Positions 8,689-16,691 of a stretch of DNA of 64,000 bases are shown here, in pieces. Origin of the DNA: Sandaracinaceae bacterium (GTDB lineage Bacteria > Myxococcota_A > Polyangia > Polyangiales > Houyiibacteriaceae); contig JADJJE010000021.1 of assembly GCA_016706685.1 (NCBI GenBank), forward strand, positions 62,001 to 126,000, given 5' to 3'. Made by a program: the position numbers and the translations under genes. Below the pieces are notes generated by a model that was not told the origin of the DNA, did no database searches, and was given only the letters and a program-made list of their open reading frames with translations. The first letter of the stretch is position 1. Every line of letters starts with the position of its first letter.

Positions 8689-9537
8689 ATGAGCGAGCGC
8701 AAAGTCATCATCATCACCGGGGCCAATTCGGGCATCGGCAAGGCCATGGCCACGGACCTCGGCGCAGCCGGGCACCACATCGTGATGGGCTGCCGCAGCC
8801 TGGGGCGCGGCGAGGCCGCCAAGGCCGACATCGAGCAGCGCGCCAAGGGGCCCGTGGACCTGCTGCAGGTGGACGTGGGCGAGCCCGACTCGGTGCGCGA
8901 GTTCGCGAAGGCGGTGCGCGCCAAGTACCCGAAGGTGGACGTGCTGATGAACAACGCGGGCGTCTACCTGCCCAAGCGCGAGCTCACCGACGCGGGCTTC
9001 GAGCGCATGTTCGCCATCAACCACCTGGGCCCCTTCCTGCTCACGCACCTGCTGCTGGACCCGCTGGCCGGCGGCCGGGTCATCACCACGTCCTCCATCG
9101 GGCATCGCTTCACGGGCTTCGACCTCGACAACCTGCAGGCCGAGAAGTCGTTCAGCGCCATCCGCCAGTACGGCCTCACCAAGCTGGCCAACATCCTCTT
9201 CACGCGCGAGCTGGACGCGCGCGCGGCGTCGCGCGGCATCTCGGCCAACTGCTTCCACCCCGGCGCGGTGGGCACCGAGTTCGCGCAGGACGACAGCAGC
9301 AGCCTGCTGGGGTTCGGCACCAAGATCGGGAAGATCTTCCTGCGCACCCCGCACAAGGGCGGCGAGACCGGCGTCTTCCTGGCCACCGATCCGGCCGGGG
9401 TCACCAAGCGCGGGCAGTACTGGAGCGACAAGAAGGTGCGCAGCACCTCCGGGGACGTGACCGCCAAGAACGCGGCGGACCTCTGGGAGCGCAGCGCCTC
9501 CTTGCTGGGCATCGGCGACTTGGCGCTGCGGGCGTGA
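8689..9537 (+). CDS. Short-chain dehydrogenase/reductase (retinol-dehydrogenase-like)
   Basis: A 282-residue NAD(P)-dependent oxidoreductase with a Rossmann fold. Visible motifs are the cofactor loop T-G-A-N-S-G-I-G (10-17), N-N-A-G (88-91), the catalytic Ser136, and Y-x3-K (Tyr161, Lys165). The motif spelling and the H-P-G-A-V-G-T-E segment after the active site resemble the retinol dehydrogenase/WW-domain-oxidoreductase-like branch, common in bacteria with unknown substrates. A GGAGAG ribosome-binding site lies about 8 bp before the ATG. The neighbours (MATE exporter, FHA protein) do not indicate a pathway. Confidence 0.9.
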   Translation: MSERKVIIITGANSGIGKAMATDLGAAGHHIVMGCRSLGRGEAAKADIEQRAKGPVDLLQVDVGEPDSVREFAKAVRAKYPKVDVLMNNAGVYLPKRELTDAGFERMFAINHLGPFLLTHLLLDPLAGGRVITTSSIGHRFTGFDLDNLQAEKSFSAIRQYGLTKLANILFTRELDARAASRGISANCFHPGAVGTEFAQDDSSSLLGFGTKIGKIFLRTPHKGGETGVFLATDPAGVTKRGQYWSDKKVRSTSGDVTAKNAADLWERSASLLGIGDLALRA

Positions 9538-9556
9538 CGCGCCGCTCCGATTGAAA

Positions 9557-9585
9557 TTGACCTAATTGGCGGGACCACGTTCAAT
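9557..9585 (+). promoter_or_regulatory. Candidate sigma-70-type promoter before the FHA gene
   Basis: TTGACC (9557-9562) and TTCAAT (9580-9585) are separated by exactly 17 bp in an AT-enriched island. The start codon is at 9595, so transcription from this promoter would give a leaderless or nearly leaderless mRNA. Support is pattern only. Confidence 0.25.
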
Positions 9586-9594
9586 ACCCCTCGC

Positions 9595-11451
9595 ATGTTC
9601 TCGGTCGTGATCACGGAGAAGGGTGGCGCCCAACGGCGGATGGAGTTCGACAAGAACGAAATCACCGTCGGTCGTGTACAAGGCAACGACGTCATCCTGG
9701 GGAAAGGCAACGTCTCGAAGCGCCACTCACGCATCGTGCTCAAGGACGGCCGCTTCATCGTGGTGGACCTGAAGAGCACCAACGGCACCTACGTGAACGG
9801 CCGGAAGATCACGTCGCCCCTCGTGGTGAAGCCCGGCGACAAGATCTACATCGGTGATTTCATCATCACCCTGGACGAGCTCGAGGCCGCCTCGCAGCCG
9901 CACATCGGTCAGCCAGATTCCTACCCGGCCGGCGCCCCCCTCGGCTCCTCGGCCCCCGCCCCAGCCGACACGCCGCGCCCGCCCGCTCCGGCCCCGTTCG
10001 CTGCGGCGCCCGCCCCCGCCCCCCCTCCGCTCGGGCAGGTGCCGGCCTTTGCCGCCTCCCCCCTGGCGCCGCCCGCCCCAGCGCCCGCGCCGCCCCCACC
10101 CCCTCCGCCGGTGGCGCCACCCGCGCCCCTGCCCACCGCGCCCGTCCGTCCGGCCCCCGTGGCCAACCCCGTGGACACCAGCGGGCCTGCGCGCGTCCGC
10201 CCGGCCACCATGCCGCCCCCGCTCCCGCCCCGCTCCGGCGGCAGCGGTGTGCACAACATGCCGCGCGTCTCGAGCGCGCCCATGCCGCCCGGTGGTAGCG
10301 CCGTGCAGCAGCTGCTCTCCGAGCTGGTGCGCCGCGTGTCGGGTTCCTTCGACCTCTATGATGCCTCGCCCTCGGGCATGATCGACCCACACCGCCGCGC
10401 CTCCGCGCAGGCCGCCATCGAGAGCGCGCTCGAGGCCATGGGCAACAGCGCTCAGCTCTCGGGTGGTGAAGACCGCTCGCGGCTCGCGGCCATGGCGCTC
10501 ACCGAGTGCGTGGGCCTAGGCGCCCTCGAGAGTCTGCTCACCGCCGAGGGCCTGCGCGAGGTGGTGGTCAGCGGCCCGGGGCACGTCTCGGCCGACTTCG
10601 GCAACGGTCTGGTCGCGCTCGACACGTACTTCTCGTCGCGCGCCATGCTCACCGTCATCGCCAGCCGCCTGGTCGCCCAAGCGGGTGATCAGCTGCGCGT
10701 GGACAAGCCCATCCACGAGTGCTCGCTGCCCAGCGGCGCGCGTGTGCTGGTGGTGCTGCCGCCGGTCGCCCCACAGGGCCCGGTCATCGAGCTGCGCGCC
10801 TGGGTGCCCGCCGCCAGCACCGACGACCTGGTGGCGCAGGGCTTCCTCAGCCCCGAGATGAAGGGCATGTTGGCCGCGGCCGTGGCTTCGCGCCGCAACG
10901 TGCTGGTCATGGGCCCCGCGGGTTCGGGCGTCACCTCGCTGCTGTCGGCGCTGGCGCGCCACGTGGACGCGAGCGAGCGCATGGTCACGGTGGAAGACGT
11001 GCCGGACCTGGGGCTACCGGCCGGCCGCGCCGTGTCGCTGTCCACCGGTGGTGCCACCTCGGGCGTGAAGCTCGGCCAGGTGGCGCACCAGGCTGCGCGC
11101 ATGCGTCCGGGCTGCCTCTTGGTGGACGACGTTCGCGGCGCCGAGGCGGCCGACGTGCTCACGCTCGTGGGCAGCCGCGCCGGCGGCGACCTGGTGGGTG
11201 TGCACTGCGCCATCTCGGGCGGCGACGGGCTCGCCGCGCTGCGCACGCTCCTCATGCTGGGCGGCGTGCGCGACGCGGACGTGGCGTCGGGCGTGATCGC
11301 CAGCGCGGCGCACGTGCTGGTGTGCGTGGACCACACGGAGCAGGGCCGCAAGGTCGTGCGCGTGAGCGAGGTGCGCAACGGCCGCGGCATTCAGGGCCAG
11401 GTCGAACTCAAAGATCTCTACGTGTACGACGGCGGGTTCCGCCCGGCATGA
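9595..11451 (+). CDS. FHA-domain protein fused to a CpaF/VirB11-like domain lacking the Walker A lysine
   Basis: A 618-residue protein. Residues 1-95 are a forkhead-associated domain with the phosphothreonine-binding pattern G-R, then S-x-R-H, then S-T-N-G-T-Y-V-N. Residues about 100-215 are a Pro/Ala linker. From about 225 the sequence follows CpaF/TadA secretion ATPases, including V-T-V-E-D and V-R-G-A-E-A-x-D-V-L. The Walker A loop reads G-P-A-G-S-G-V-T-S (440-448) with Val446 where Lys is required, and the acidic residue usually Glu after the Walker B strand is Asp. It probably cannot hydrolyse ATP and may be a phospho-dependent scaffold. No tad/flp genes are nearby. The stop overlaps the next gene's start by 4 bp. 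Confidence 0.85.
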   Translation: MFSVVITEKGGAQRRMEFDKNEITVGRVQGNDVILGKGNVSKRHSRIVLKDGRFIVVDLKSTNGTYVNGRKITSPLVVKPGDKIYIGDFIITLDELEAASQPHIGQPDSYPAGAPLGSSAPAPADTPRPPAPAPFAAAPAPAPPPLGQVPAFAASPLAPPAPAPAPPPPPPPVAPPAPLPTAPVRPAPVANPVDTSGPARVRPATMPPPLPPRSGGSGVHNMPRVSSAPMPPGGSAVQQLLSELVRRVSGSFDLYDASPSGMIDPHRRASAQAAIESALEAMGNSAQLSGGEDRSRLAAMALTECVGLGALESLLTAEGLREVVVSGPGHVSADFGNGLVALDTYFSSRAMLTVIASRLVAQAGDQLRVDKPIHECSLPSGARVLVVLPPVAPQGPVIELRAWVPAASTDDLVAQGFLSPEMKGMLAAAVASRRNVLVMGPAGSGVTSLLSALARHVDASERMVTVEDVPDLGLPAGRAVSLSTGGATSGVKLGQVAHQAARMRPGCLLVDDVRGAEAADVLTLVGSRAGGDLVGVHCAISGGDGLAALRTLLMLGGVRDADVASGVIASAAHVLVCVDHTEQGRKVVRVSEVRNGRGIQGQVELKDLYVYDGGFRPA

Positions 11452-12632
11452 GCACGGCCCGCGGCGGAGACCAGCCGCGCCGCGAGCCGCACCTGGACAC
11501 GCTCGCGCTGCACGCGGGGCAGCCGCCCGATCCGGCCACCGGCGCGGTGGCGGTGCCCATCGTGCTGGCGTCCACCTTTGCGCAGTCGGCGCCGGGTGAA
11601 CACCAGGGCTTCAGCTACACGCGTAGCGGCAACCCCAACCGCGCCCAGCTCGAGGCCAGCGTGGCGGCGCTCGAGGGCGGCGCCCACGGCTACGCGTTCG
11701 CCAGCGGCTCGGCGGCCAGCGCCACGTTGCTGCAGACGCTGCGCCCGGGGCAGCGCGTGGTGGCCACGGCCGACCTGTACGGCGGCACCTACCGGCTGCT
11801 GGAACAGGTGGTGCGCCCGCTCGGCGTGGACGTGGTGTTCGTGGACGTGGACGCGCACGCGGCGGTGCAAGAGGCGCTCGCCACGCCCACCGCGCTCTTG
11901 TGGTTGGAGTCGCCCACCAACCCGCTGCTCAAGGTGGCCGACATCCGCGCGCTCGCGGCGCTGGCCCACGCGCAGGGCACACGCGTGGTGGTGGACAACA
12001 CCTTCGCCACCCCCATGCTGCAGCGGCCGCTCGCGCTCGGGGCCGACGTGGTGGTGCACTCCACCACCAAGTTCATCAACGGCCACAGCGACGTGCTGGG
12101 TGGCGTGCTGGTCACCTCCGATGTCGCCCTCGCGCAGCAGCTCGGCTTCATTCAGAACGCGGTGGGCGCGGTGCCCTCGCCGTTCGATTGCTACCTCACA
12201 CTGCGCGGCATCAAGACGCTGCCCGTGCGTATGGCGCGGCACTGCGACAACGCCGAGGCCATCGCGGGCTTCTTGAGCCAGCACCCGCAGGTGGAGCAGG
12301 TGCACTTCCCGGGCTTGCCCAGCCACCCGCAGCACGCGCTCGCGCAGGCCCAGATGGCGCGGCCGGGCGCGGTGCTGTCGGTGGTGCTGCGCGCCGACCA
12401 AGCGGGCACGCGGCGCTTCTTGTCCGCGCTGCGCCTGTTCTCGCTGGCCGAGAGCCTGGGGGGTGTAGAGAGCCTGGTGTCCTACCCGCCGCAGATGAGC
12501 CACGCCGCGCTGCCGCGCGAGCTGCGCTTGCAGCAGGGCATCACGGACTCGTTCGTGCGCATCTCGGCAGGCCTCGAGCACCCGGCCGACCTCATGGATG
12601 ATCTCGACCGGGCACTCTCAGCAACGAAATAG
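11448..12632 (+). CDS. PLP-dependent trans-sulfuration enzyme (cystathionine gamma-synthase/lyase type)
   Basis: A 394-residue member of the Cys/Met metabolism PLP family. The chosen ATG at 11448 overlaps the upstream stop (ATGA); the frame is open earlier but without homology. Family landmarks are S-Y-T-R-S-G-N-P-N-R near residue 60, the phosphate-binding A-S-G-S-A-A-S, D-N-T-F-A-T-P, and S-T-T-K-F with the Schiff-base Lys208, followed by G-H-S-D-V-L-G-G. The C-terminal E-S-L-G-G-V-E-S-L segment is typical. Sequence alone does not separate synthase (MetB), gamma-lyase or methionine gamma-lyase. It should act in cytosolic sulfur amino acid metabolism. Coupling to an FHA protein is unusual. 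Confidence 0.88.
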   Translation: MSTARGGDQPRREPHLDTLALHAGQPPDPATGAVAVPIVLASTFAQSAPGEHQGFSYTRSGNPNRAQLEASVAALEGGAHGYAFASGSAASATLLQTLRPGQRVVATADLYGGTYRLLEQVVRPLGVDVVFVDVDAHAAVQEALATPTALLWLESPTNPLLKVADIRALAALAHAQGTRVVVDNTFATPMLQRPLALGADVVVHSTTKFINGHSDVLGGVLVTSDVALAQQLGFIQNAVGAVPSPFDCYLTLRGIKTLPVRMARHCDNAEAIAGFLSQHPQVEQVHFPGLPSHPQHALAQAQMARPGAVLSVVLRADQAGTRRFLSALRLFSLAESLGGVESLVSYPPQMSHAALPRELRLQQGITDSFVRISAGLEHPADLMDDLDRALSATK

Positions 12633-12635
12633 GCG

Positions 12636-12681
12636 AGCCCCGGGGTGCAAGGAGGGGAGGGACTGCAGGAGTCCCGGGGCT
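12636..12681 (+). terminator. Inverted repeat after the PLP enzyme gene
   Basis: AGCCCCGGG (12636-12644) and CCCGGGGCT (12673-12681) are perfect reverse complements around a 28-nt loop, starting 4 bp after the stop codon. There is no T tract, so it is a weak intrinsic terminator or an mRNA-stabilising hairpin. Confidence 0.4.
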
Positions 12682-12750
12682 CTGGCATCGCCGTCTCCAG
12701 CGAGCTGCGCCCAGAGTGGCCGGTAATGCTGCTTACGTCAAATTGGAAGA

Positions 12751-12779
12751 GCCCAACTTCGGGCCCTCGGCAGGGGCCC
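12751..12779 (-). terminator. GC-rich hairpins at the 3' end of the pseudouridine synthase gene
   Basis: GCCC (12751-12754) can pair with GGGC (12761-12764), and two GGGCCC boxes (12761-12766 and 12774-12779) can pair across 7 nt. They sit exactly at the end of a convergent gene. No T run follows, so the assignment is tentative. Confidence 0.3.
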
Positions 12780-13789
12780 TATGCGAGGGCCTCGCCGGCA
12801 CGCTGCTCGAGGGCGCGCATCTCGTCGGTCTCACTTGCCTGTACGCTGATTCGCTGCCCCGCGTGCACGGGGTGCGGGAACGAAATGGCGGCCGCGTGCA
12901 GCCAGTGCGCGGCGGGGCTCGCGTCGTCGGCCAAGGGTGCGCCGCCGTACAGTGTGTCACCCACCAGGGGGTGCCCGTAATAGGCGAGGTGCACGCGGAT
13001 CTGATGACGCGTGGCCTTCTCGGCGGTCACCCGCACGGCGCTGATCTGCACACGCGCCCCGTCCGCCGTGCGCAGCGCCCCGAGCGCGCGGGCGGAGACC
13101 AGCTCGGTCACGCGCGGCGCCGCCTCTCGGCGCGAGCCCGCTTCGCTTCCGCCGGCGCGCGCCTCCACCACGCGCATGCGACGTGCGTCCTCCGGGTCCG
13201 GTGCCAGCGCGGCCTCGATGCGGTCAGGGGTGCGCGGAAGGCCCTCGCAGTAGGCCAGGTACTCCTTGGTCCACAGGCCCGCGCGCTGCGTCGCGCGCAG
13301 CGCCTCGAAGGCTGCCGTGCTGCGCGCCGCCACCAGCACGCCGCTCGTGTCGGTGTCGAGGCGATGCAGGATGCCCGGTTCACGCAGCGCGTAGCCCACG
13401 CCCGCCATGTCGGGGTAGCGGTGCAGCAGCGCCTGGGCCAGCGTGGCTCGCTCGGTGCGCTGGAGCGGATGCGTGGGCAGGCCGCGCAGCTTGTTCACCA
13501 CCACCACGTGCTCGTCCTCGAACAGCACGTCGAGCGGCAGCTCGGCGTTGGGCTCGGGCGCGAAGTCCGCAGCTTCCGGCGCCTGCTCGAGGCGCACCTG
13601 CGCGCCGCTCGGCAGGCGGTCGCCCTTCTTCGCGCGGCGCCCGTTGACGCGCACCTGCCCAGCGCCCGTCAGCTGCGTGGCCAGGGCCCGGGTCATGTGG
13701 GGCACGTGCTGCACCAGGAAGAGGTCCAGGCGCAGGCCCTCTGCGCTCGGGGGCACCGTGTACAGCTGGTCGGACGGGTCGGTGCTCAT
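12779..13789 (-). CDS. RluA-family 23S rRNA/tRNA pseudouridine synthase
   Basis: A 336-residue cytosolic RNA-modifying enzyme. An S4-like RNA-binding domain occupies about residues 13-75 (G-x-R-L-D-L-F-L, then G-Q-V-R-V-N-G). The catalytic domain has H-R-L-D-T-D-T-S-G with catalytic Asp145, and R-x-H-Q-I-R-V-H-L and G-D-x-L-Y-G-G downstream, all diagnostic of the RluA/RluC/RluD branch. The start at 13789 was preferred over one 18 codons upstream because the S4 domain begins soon after. Which uridines it modifies cannot be told. An insert near residue 225 rich in Arg/Ala/Gly is longer than in RluD. Confidence 0.85.
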   Translation of the reverse strand: MSTDPSDQLYTVPPSAEGLRLDLFLVQHVPHMTRALATQLTGAGQVRVNGRRAKKGDRLPSGAQVRLEQAPEAADFAPEPNAELPLDVLFEDEHVVVVNKLRGLPTHPLQRTERATLAQALLHRYPDMAGVGYALREPGILHRLDTDTSGVLVAARSTAAFEALRATQRAGLWTKEYLAYCEGLPRTPDRIEAALAPDPEDARRMRVVEARAGGSEAGSRREAAPRVTELVSARALGALRTADGARVQISAVRVTAEKATRHQIRVHLAYYGHPLVGDTLYGGAPLADDASPAAHWLHAAAISFPHPVHAGQRISVQASETDEMRALEQRAGEALA

Positions 13790-13875
13790 GCGGCGCAGGG
13801 TAGCTGGCTTCGGGCGTTGGCGCTTGGCTGACCGGGATTCCACCGGTTGGCGCGGTGCCCGGACGTCTCATCCAC

Positions 13876-14113
13876 GTGAACGTGGTTGTTGACGGCGACG
13901 GCGACGGCGACGGGAGTAACTTCGACTGTCGAGAGGTTTCAGCGGCTCGCCATCTCCTTTGCGCCTTGCAGGAGCTTGGCGACAAGGGGATTGGCGGTCC
14001 GCTGAGCCGCTCGGGTGAATGCCCGCCATGTTGCCGGAGCTACCTCGCTCAACGCGAAGGGACCGTCGCCGTCGCCGCCGCCGACAACGTTCACGACAAC
14101 GCCCACGTGCGGC
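13876..14113. repeat. Imperfect inverted repeat with GACGGC/GTCGCC tandem arms
   Basis: The left arm holds a tandem run of GACGGC hexamers beside CACGTGAACGTGG; the right arm holds GTCGCC/GCCGCC runs beside ACAACGTTCACGACAACG. The arms are approximate reverse complements around about 140 bp of lower-GC3 sequence. The right arm ends in GACAACGCCCACGT, which also occurs beside the inverted-repeat element at 46.19 kb, so both may belong to one dispersed family. Confidence 0.5.
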
Positions 14114-14149
14114 AGCGTGGACTGCTCAGGTTCACTGCGACGCAGGCCT

Positions 14150-14170
14150 AGTCCCCCTTCGGGGGACTTT
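14150..14170 (+). terminator. Perfect hairpin with TTC loop and short T run
   Basis: AGTCCCCC (14150-14157) and GGGGGACT (14161-14168) form a perfect 8-bp stem (or 7 bp closing a CTTCG loop) followed by TT. It looks like a strong intrinsic terminator or a structured leader 124 bp before dnaJ. No plus-strand gene directly upstream needs it, so a short unannotated transcript may end here. Confidence 0.45.
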
Positions 14171-14293
14171 CGACATGTCCAGGCCAGGTTTGCTGCCCTC
14201 CGCTTTAGCGAGGGGTGCCCAGCTGGGTGGAACAACGCATTGCCAGCGCGTCCTGCTCGCCAGGGGGCACCGCTGCCCGTATCATCCGCCGCA

Positions 14294-15388
14294 GTGGCCA
14301 AGCGCGATTACTACGAAGTCCTGGGTGTCCCTCGAGATGCCGACGCCGCGACCATGAAGCGCGCGTACCGACAGCTGGCGATGCAGTTCCATCCGGACCG
14401 CAACCCCAACGACCCGAGCGCCGAGGACAAGTTCAAGGAGGCCACCGAGGCCTACACGGTCTTGAGCGACGAGCAGAAGCGCAAGCGCTACGACCGCATG
14501 GGGCACGGCGCGTTCGAGAGCCAGGGCGCCGGCGGCTTCGACCCGGCCGACTTCGGCTCCGTGGGCGACCTGCTGGAGGGCCTGTTCGGGGACGTGTTCG
14601 GGGGGCGTGGCAAGCGCCGCACGGGCGGGCGCGACCTGACGTACGACCTCACCATCGAGTTCGTGGAGGCGGCGCTCGGCACCGAGAAGACCATCCAGGT
14701 GGAGCGCCCGGGTCCCTGCACCGCCTGCGAGGGCGTGGGCGCCGAGCCCGGCACCAAGGTGGACGTCTGCGAGACCTGCACGGGGCGCGGCCAGGTGCGC
14801 CAGCAGCGCGGCTTCTTCGCCGTCTCGCGCCCGTGCGCGGCGTGTCGCGGCACCGGCAAGCGCATCCAGTCCCCCTGCCGCACGTGCAGCGGCTCGGGCA
14901 CGCAGGTGCGCAAGGAAGACATGGTGGTGCGCATCCCCGCTGGCGTGCAGGACGGCGCCGTGCGCACGCTGCGCGGCTCCGGTGAGGTAGCCGCTGGGAG
15001 CGCGGGCGACTTGCACGTCACCGTGCACGTGAAGCCGCACCCGCTCTTCACGCGCGAGGGCGCCGACGTGCTGCTGGAGGTGCCCATCAGCTTCCCGCAG
15101 GCCGTGCTGGGCGCGCAGATCGACGTGCCCACCATCGAGGGCCGCGTGGCCATGAAGATCCCGCCGGGCACCCAGTCGGGCCGCTCGTTCCGCCTGCGCG
15201 GCAAGGGCATCCCGGTCTACGGCGGCGCCGGCAAGGGCGACCAGCTGGTGCGCGTGATCGTGGAGGTGCCCGAGAACATCTCCCGCAAGCAGCGCAAGCT
15301 CATCCAGGAGCTGGCCGAGGAGCTGGGGGTGGACACCCACCCGCAGCAGGCCGGCTTCATGGACAAGCTGCGCGGCCTGCTGGAGTGA
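14294..15388 (+). CDS. dnaJ: Chaperone protein DnaJ
   Basis: A 364-residue Hsp40 co-chaperone that stimulates DnaK ATPase and binds unfolded clients in the cytosol. Domains in order are: J domain (1-68) with H-P-D at 33-35; a Gly/Phe-rich segment (about 70-105); a zinc-binding region with four C-x2-C-x-G-x-G repeats starting near Cys142; and C-terminal client-binding domains. The start codon is GTG at 14294, since homology begins directly at V-A-K-R-D-Y-Y; any start further upstream would add sequence unrelated to DnaJ. No grpE or dnaK adjoins it. The Hsp70-type gene at 46-48 kb is a divergent paralogue. Confidence 0.95.
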   Translation: MAKRDYYEVLGVPRDADAATMKRAYRQLAMQFHPDRNPNDPSAEDKFKEATEAYTVLSDEQKRKRYDRMGHGAFESQGAGGFDPADFGSVGDLLEGLFGDVFGGRGKRRTGGRDLTYDLTIEFVEAALGTEKTIQVERPGPCTACEGVGAEPGTKVDVCETCTGRGQVRQQRGFFAVSRPCAACRGTGKRIQSPCRTCSGSGTQVRKEDMVVRIPAGVQDGAVRTLRGSGEVAAGSAGDLHVTVHVKPHPLFTREGADVLLEVPISFPQAVLGAQIDVPTIEGRVAMKIPPGTQSGRSFRLRGKGIPVYGGAGKGDQLVRVIVEVPENISRKQRKLIQELAEELGVDTHPQQAGFMDKLRGLLE

Positions 15389-15417
15389 GCCGCCGCGCTA
15401 GGGGCGCAGCTTGCCGA

Positions 15418-16524
15418 TCACGGGCAGGTCAGCGCGCCCTGGCACATGCGCGCGAAGGGCGGTGACAGATCCTGGACACAGTTTCCGCTCTCGCACTGAC
15501 CGTCACCGGCACACACGGAGCCATCGACGAGCAGGTCGCCGAAGCACTGTCCGCTGCGGCACTCGAGCCCCTCGACGCACTCGGCGGTCGAGTCGCAGAA
15601 TTCGCCCTGCGTCTGCGACGGCTGATAGAGCGCGCATACACCCGGCTCGTCCTCACCGGTGCAGTAGAGCCCGGCGCGCGCGTCGCACACCACCGCCTCG
15701 GTGGCGAAGAGACCGCAGTCCTCGCCCGGACCGTTCTCCATGCGGACGCGCACGCAGATGCCCACGTCCTCGTCGGCGTCGGTCGGCCGGCAGAACGACC
15801 CGGGCGCGCACGAGTCCGAGTACGGGTCGCAGGACTCGTCCACGGTCCGCCAGCGCGCGCAGATGTCGTCCTGACAAAAGAGCCCCGGTTCACAGCCCTG
15901 CTCGTCACCGTCGCAGGGGGTCCCGAGCGCGGCGTCGGCCGTGGGGAACGTCTCGGTGTCGATGGCGCAGGTGCCCCCGAAATCGCAGTAGCCAAACTCG
16001 CCATTCGGCCCGTCTGCGCAGGTGTCACTGAAGGAGTCGCACGGGCTGCCCGTCGCGATCAGCGCCTGGCAGCTGCCGCACGAGATGGCGTTGCCCGAGC
16101 ACGAACCGCTCACGCACTCGATGTCGCTGCTGCAGCCGCCCCCATCGGGGACCTGACCCACGAAGATGGAGTCGCAGGCCTGCTGGAGAGCCGCGGTCTC
16201 GCTGCACGTGCGGCGCAGCTCGGCCAGGCAGCGTCGCGCGGCGGCGCTGTCGAACGCCACGGTGCCCGCGTCGAGGTAGGGGCGAAACTCCGACGCCAGG
16301 TCGAAGGAGCCTTGTTCCGCCTCGAAACAGGCGCCCTCCGTGCCGTAGTAGAGGCGGTCGTACGCGTCGTCTTCGTCGCCCGCGCAGCGAAACAGGAAGT
16401 CGCACTCGGCGGCGAGGATGTCGTCGCCGAGGCCGTCGGGGCCGGAGGACCCGCCCCCACACCCCATGAACGCAGCGGCGCATGCGCACCCCACCAACAC
16501 CGTCTTGTAGCTGAAGCCAACCAT
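15418..16524 (-). CDS. Cys-rich lipoprotein (Dickkopf-like Cys pattern)
   Basis: A 368-residue exported protein of unknown function. The start at 16524 has an AGGGGG ribosome-binding site just upstream and gives a signal peptide ending A-A-F-M-G-C, so Cys20 is the probable lipid anchor. The mature part carries dozens of cysteines in spaced pairs. From about residue 120 there are repeated modules of the kind G-x-x-C, C-x-S-G-x-C and C-x-x-G-L-x-C, similar to Dickkopf N-terminal/EB-type disulfide modules common in myxobacterial surface lipoproteins. The protein is acidic. The 167-bp gap upstream should hold its promoter. A role in cell-surface or predatory functions is only a guess. Confidence 0.8.
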   Translation of the reverse strand: MVGFSYKTVLVGCACAAAFMGCGGGSSGPDGLGDDILAAECDFLFRCAGDEDDAYDRLYYGTEGACFEAEQGSFDLASEFRPYLDAGTVAFDSAAARRCLAELRRTCSETAALQQACDSIFVGQVPDGGGCSSDIECVSGSCSGNAISCGSCQALIATGSPCDSFSDTCADGPNGEFGYCDFGGTCAIDTETFPTADAALGTPCDGDEQGCEPGLFCQDDICARWRTVDESCDPYSDSCAPGSFCRPTDADEDVGICVRVRMENGPGEDCGLFATEAVVCDARAGLYCTGEDEPGVCALYQPSQTQGEFCDSTAECVEGLECRSGQCFGDLLVDGSVCAGDGQCESGNCVQDLSPPFARMCQGALTCP

Positions 16525-16691
16525 GAGTCCCCCTTGGCAACACGGAGCGCGTTGCCGGTCAGTCGAAAGAGTGATGAACGCAGCGTTCCCTTCACGTTCG
16601 TGACGAGGACCACACGTCCATCGGTGTTCTCTCACGGAGCCCCCCTTCCGTACAAGCATGTCTCGGCGCGGGACCGTAGTGTCTCGCCCGC

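Larger units (their letters stand above)
13790..14293. other. 504-bp gap without a convincing gene
   Basis: The interval between the pseudouridine synthase and dnaJ contains an imperfect inverted repeat (13876-14113) and a hairpin (14150-14170). Short frames exist on both strands (98 codons plus, 120 codons minus) but their third-position GC is clearly lower than in real genes here and they resemble nothing I recognise. The dnaJ promoter must lie in the last part. Confidence 0.6.
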
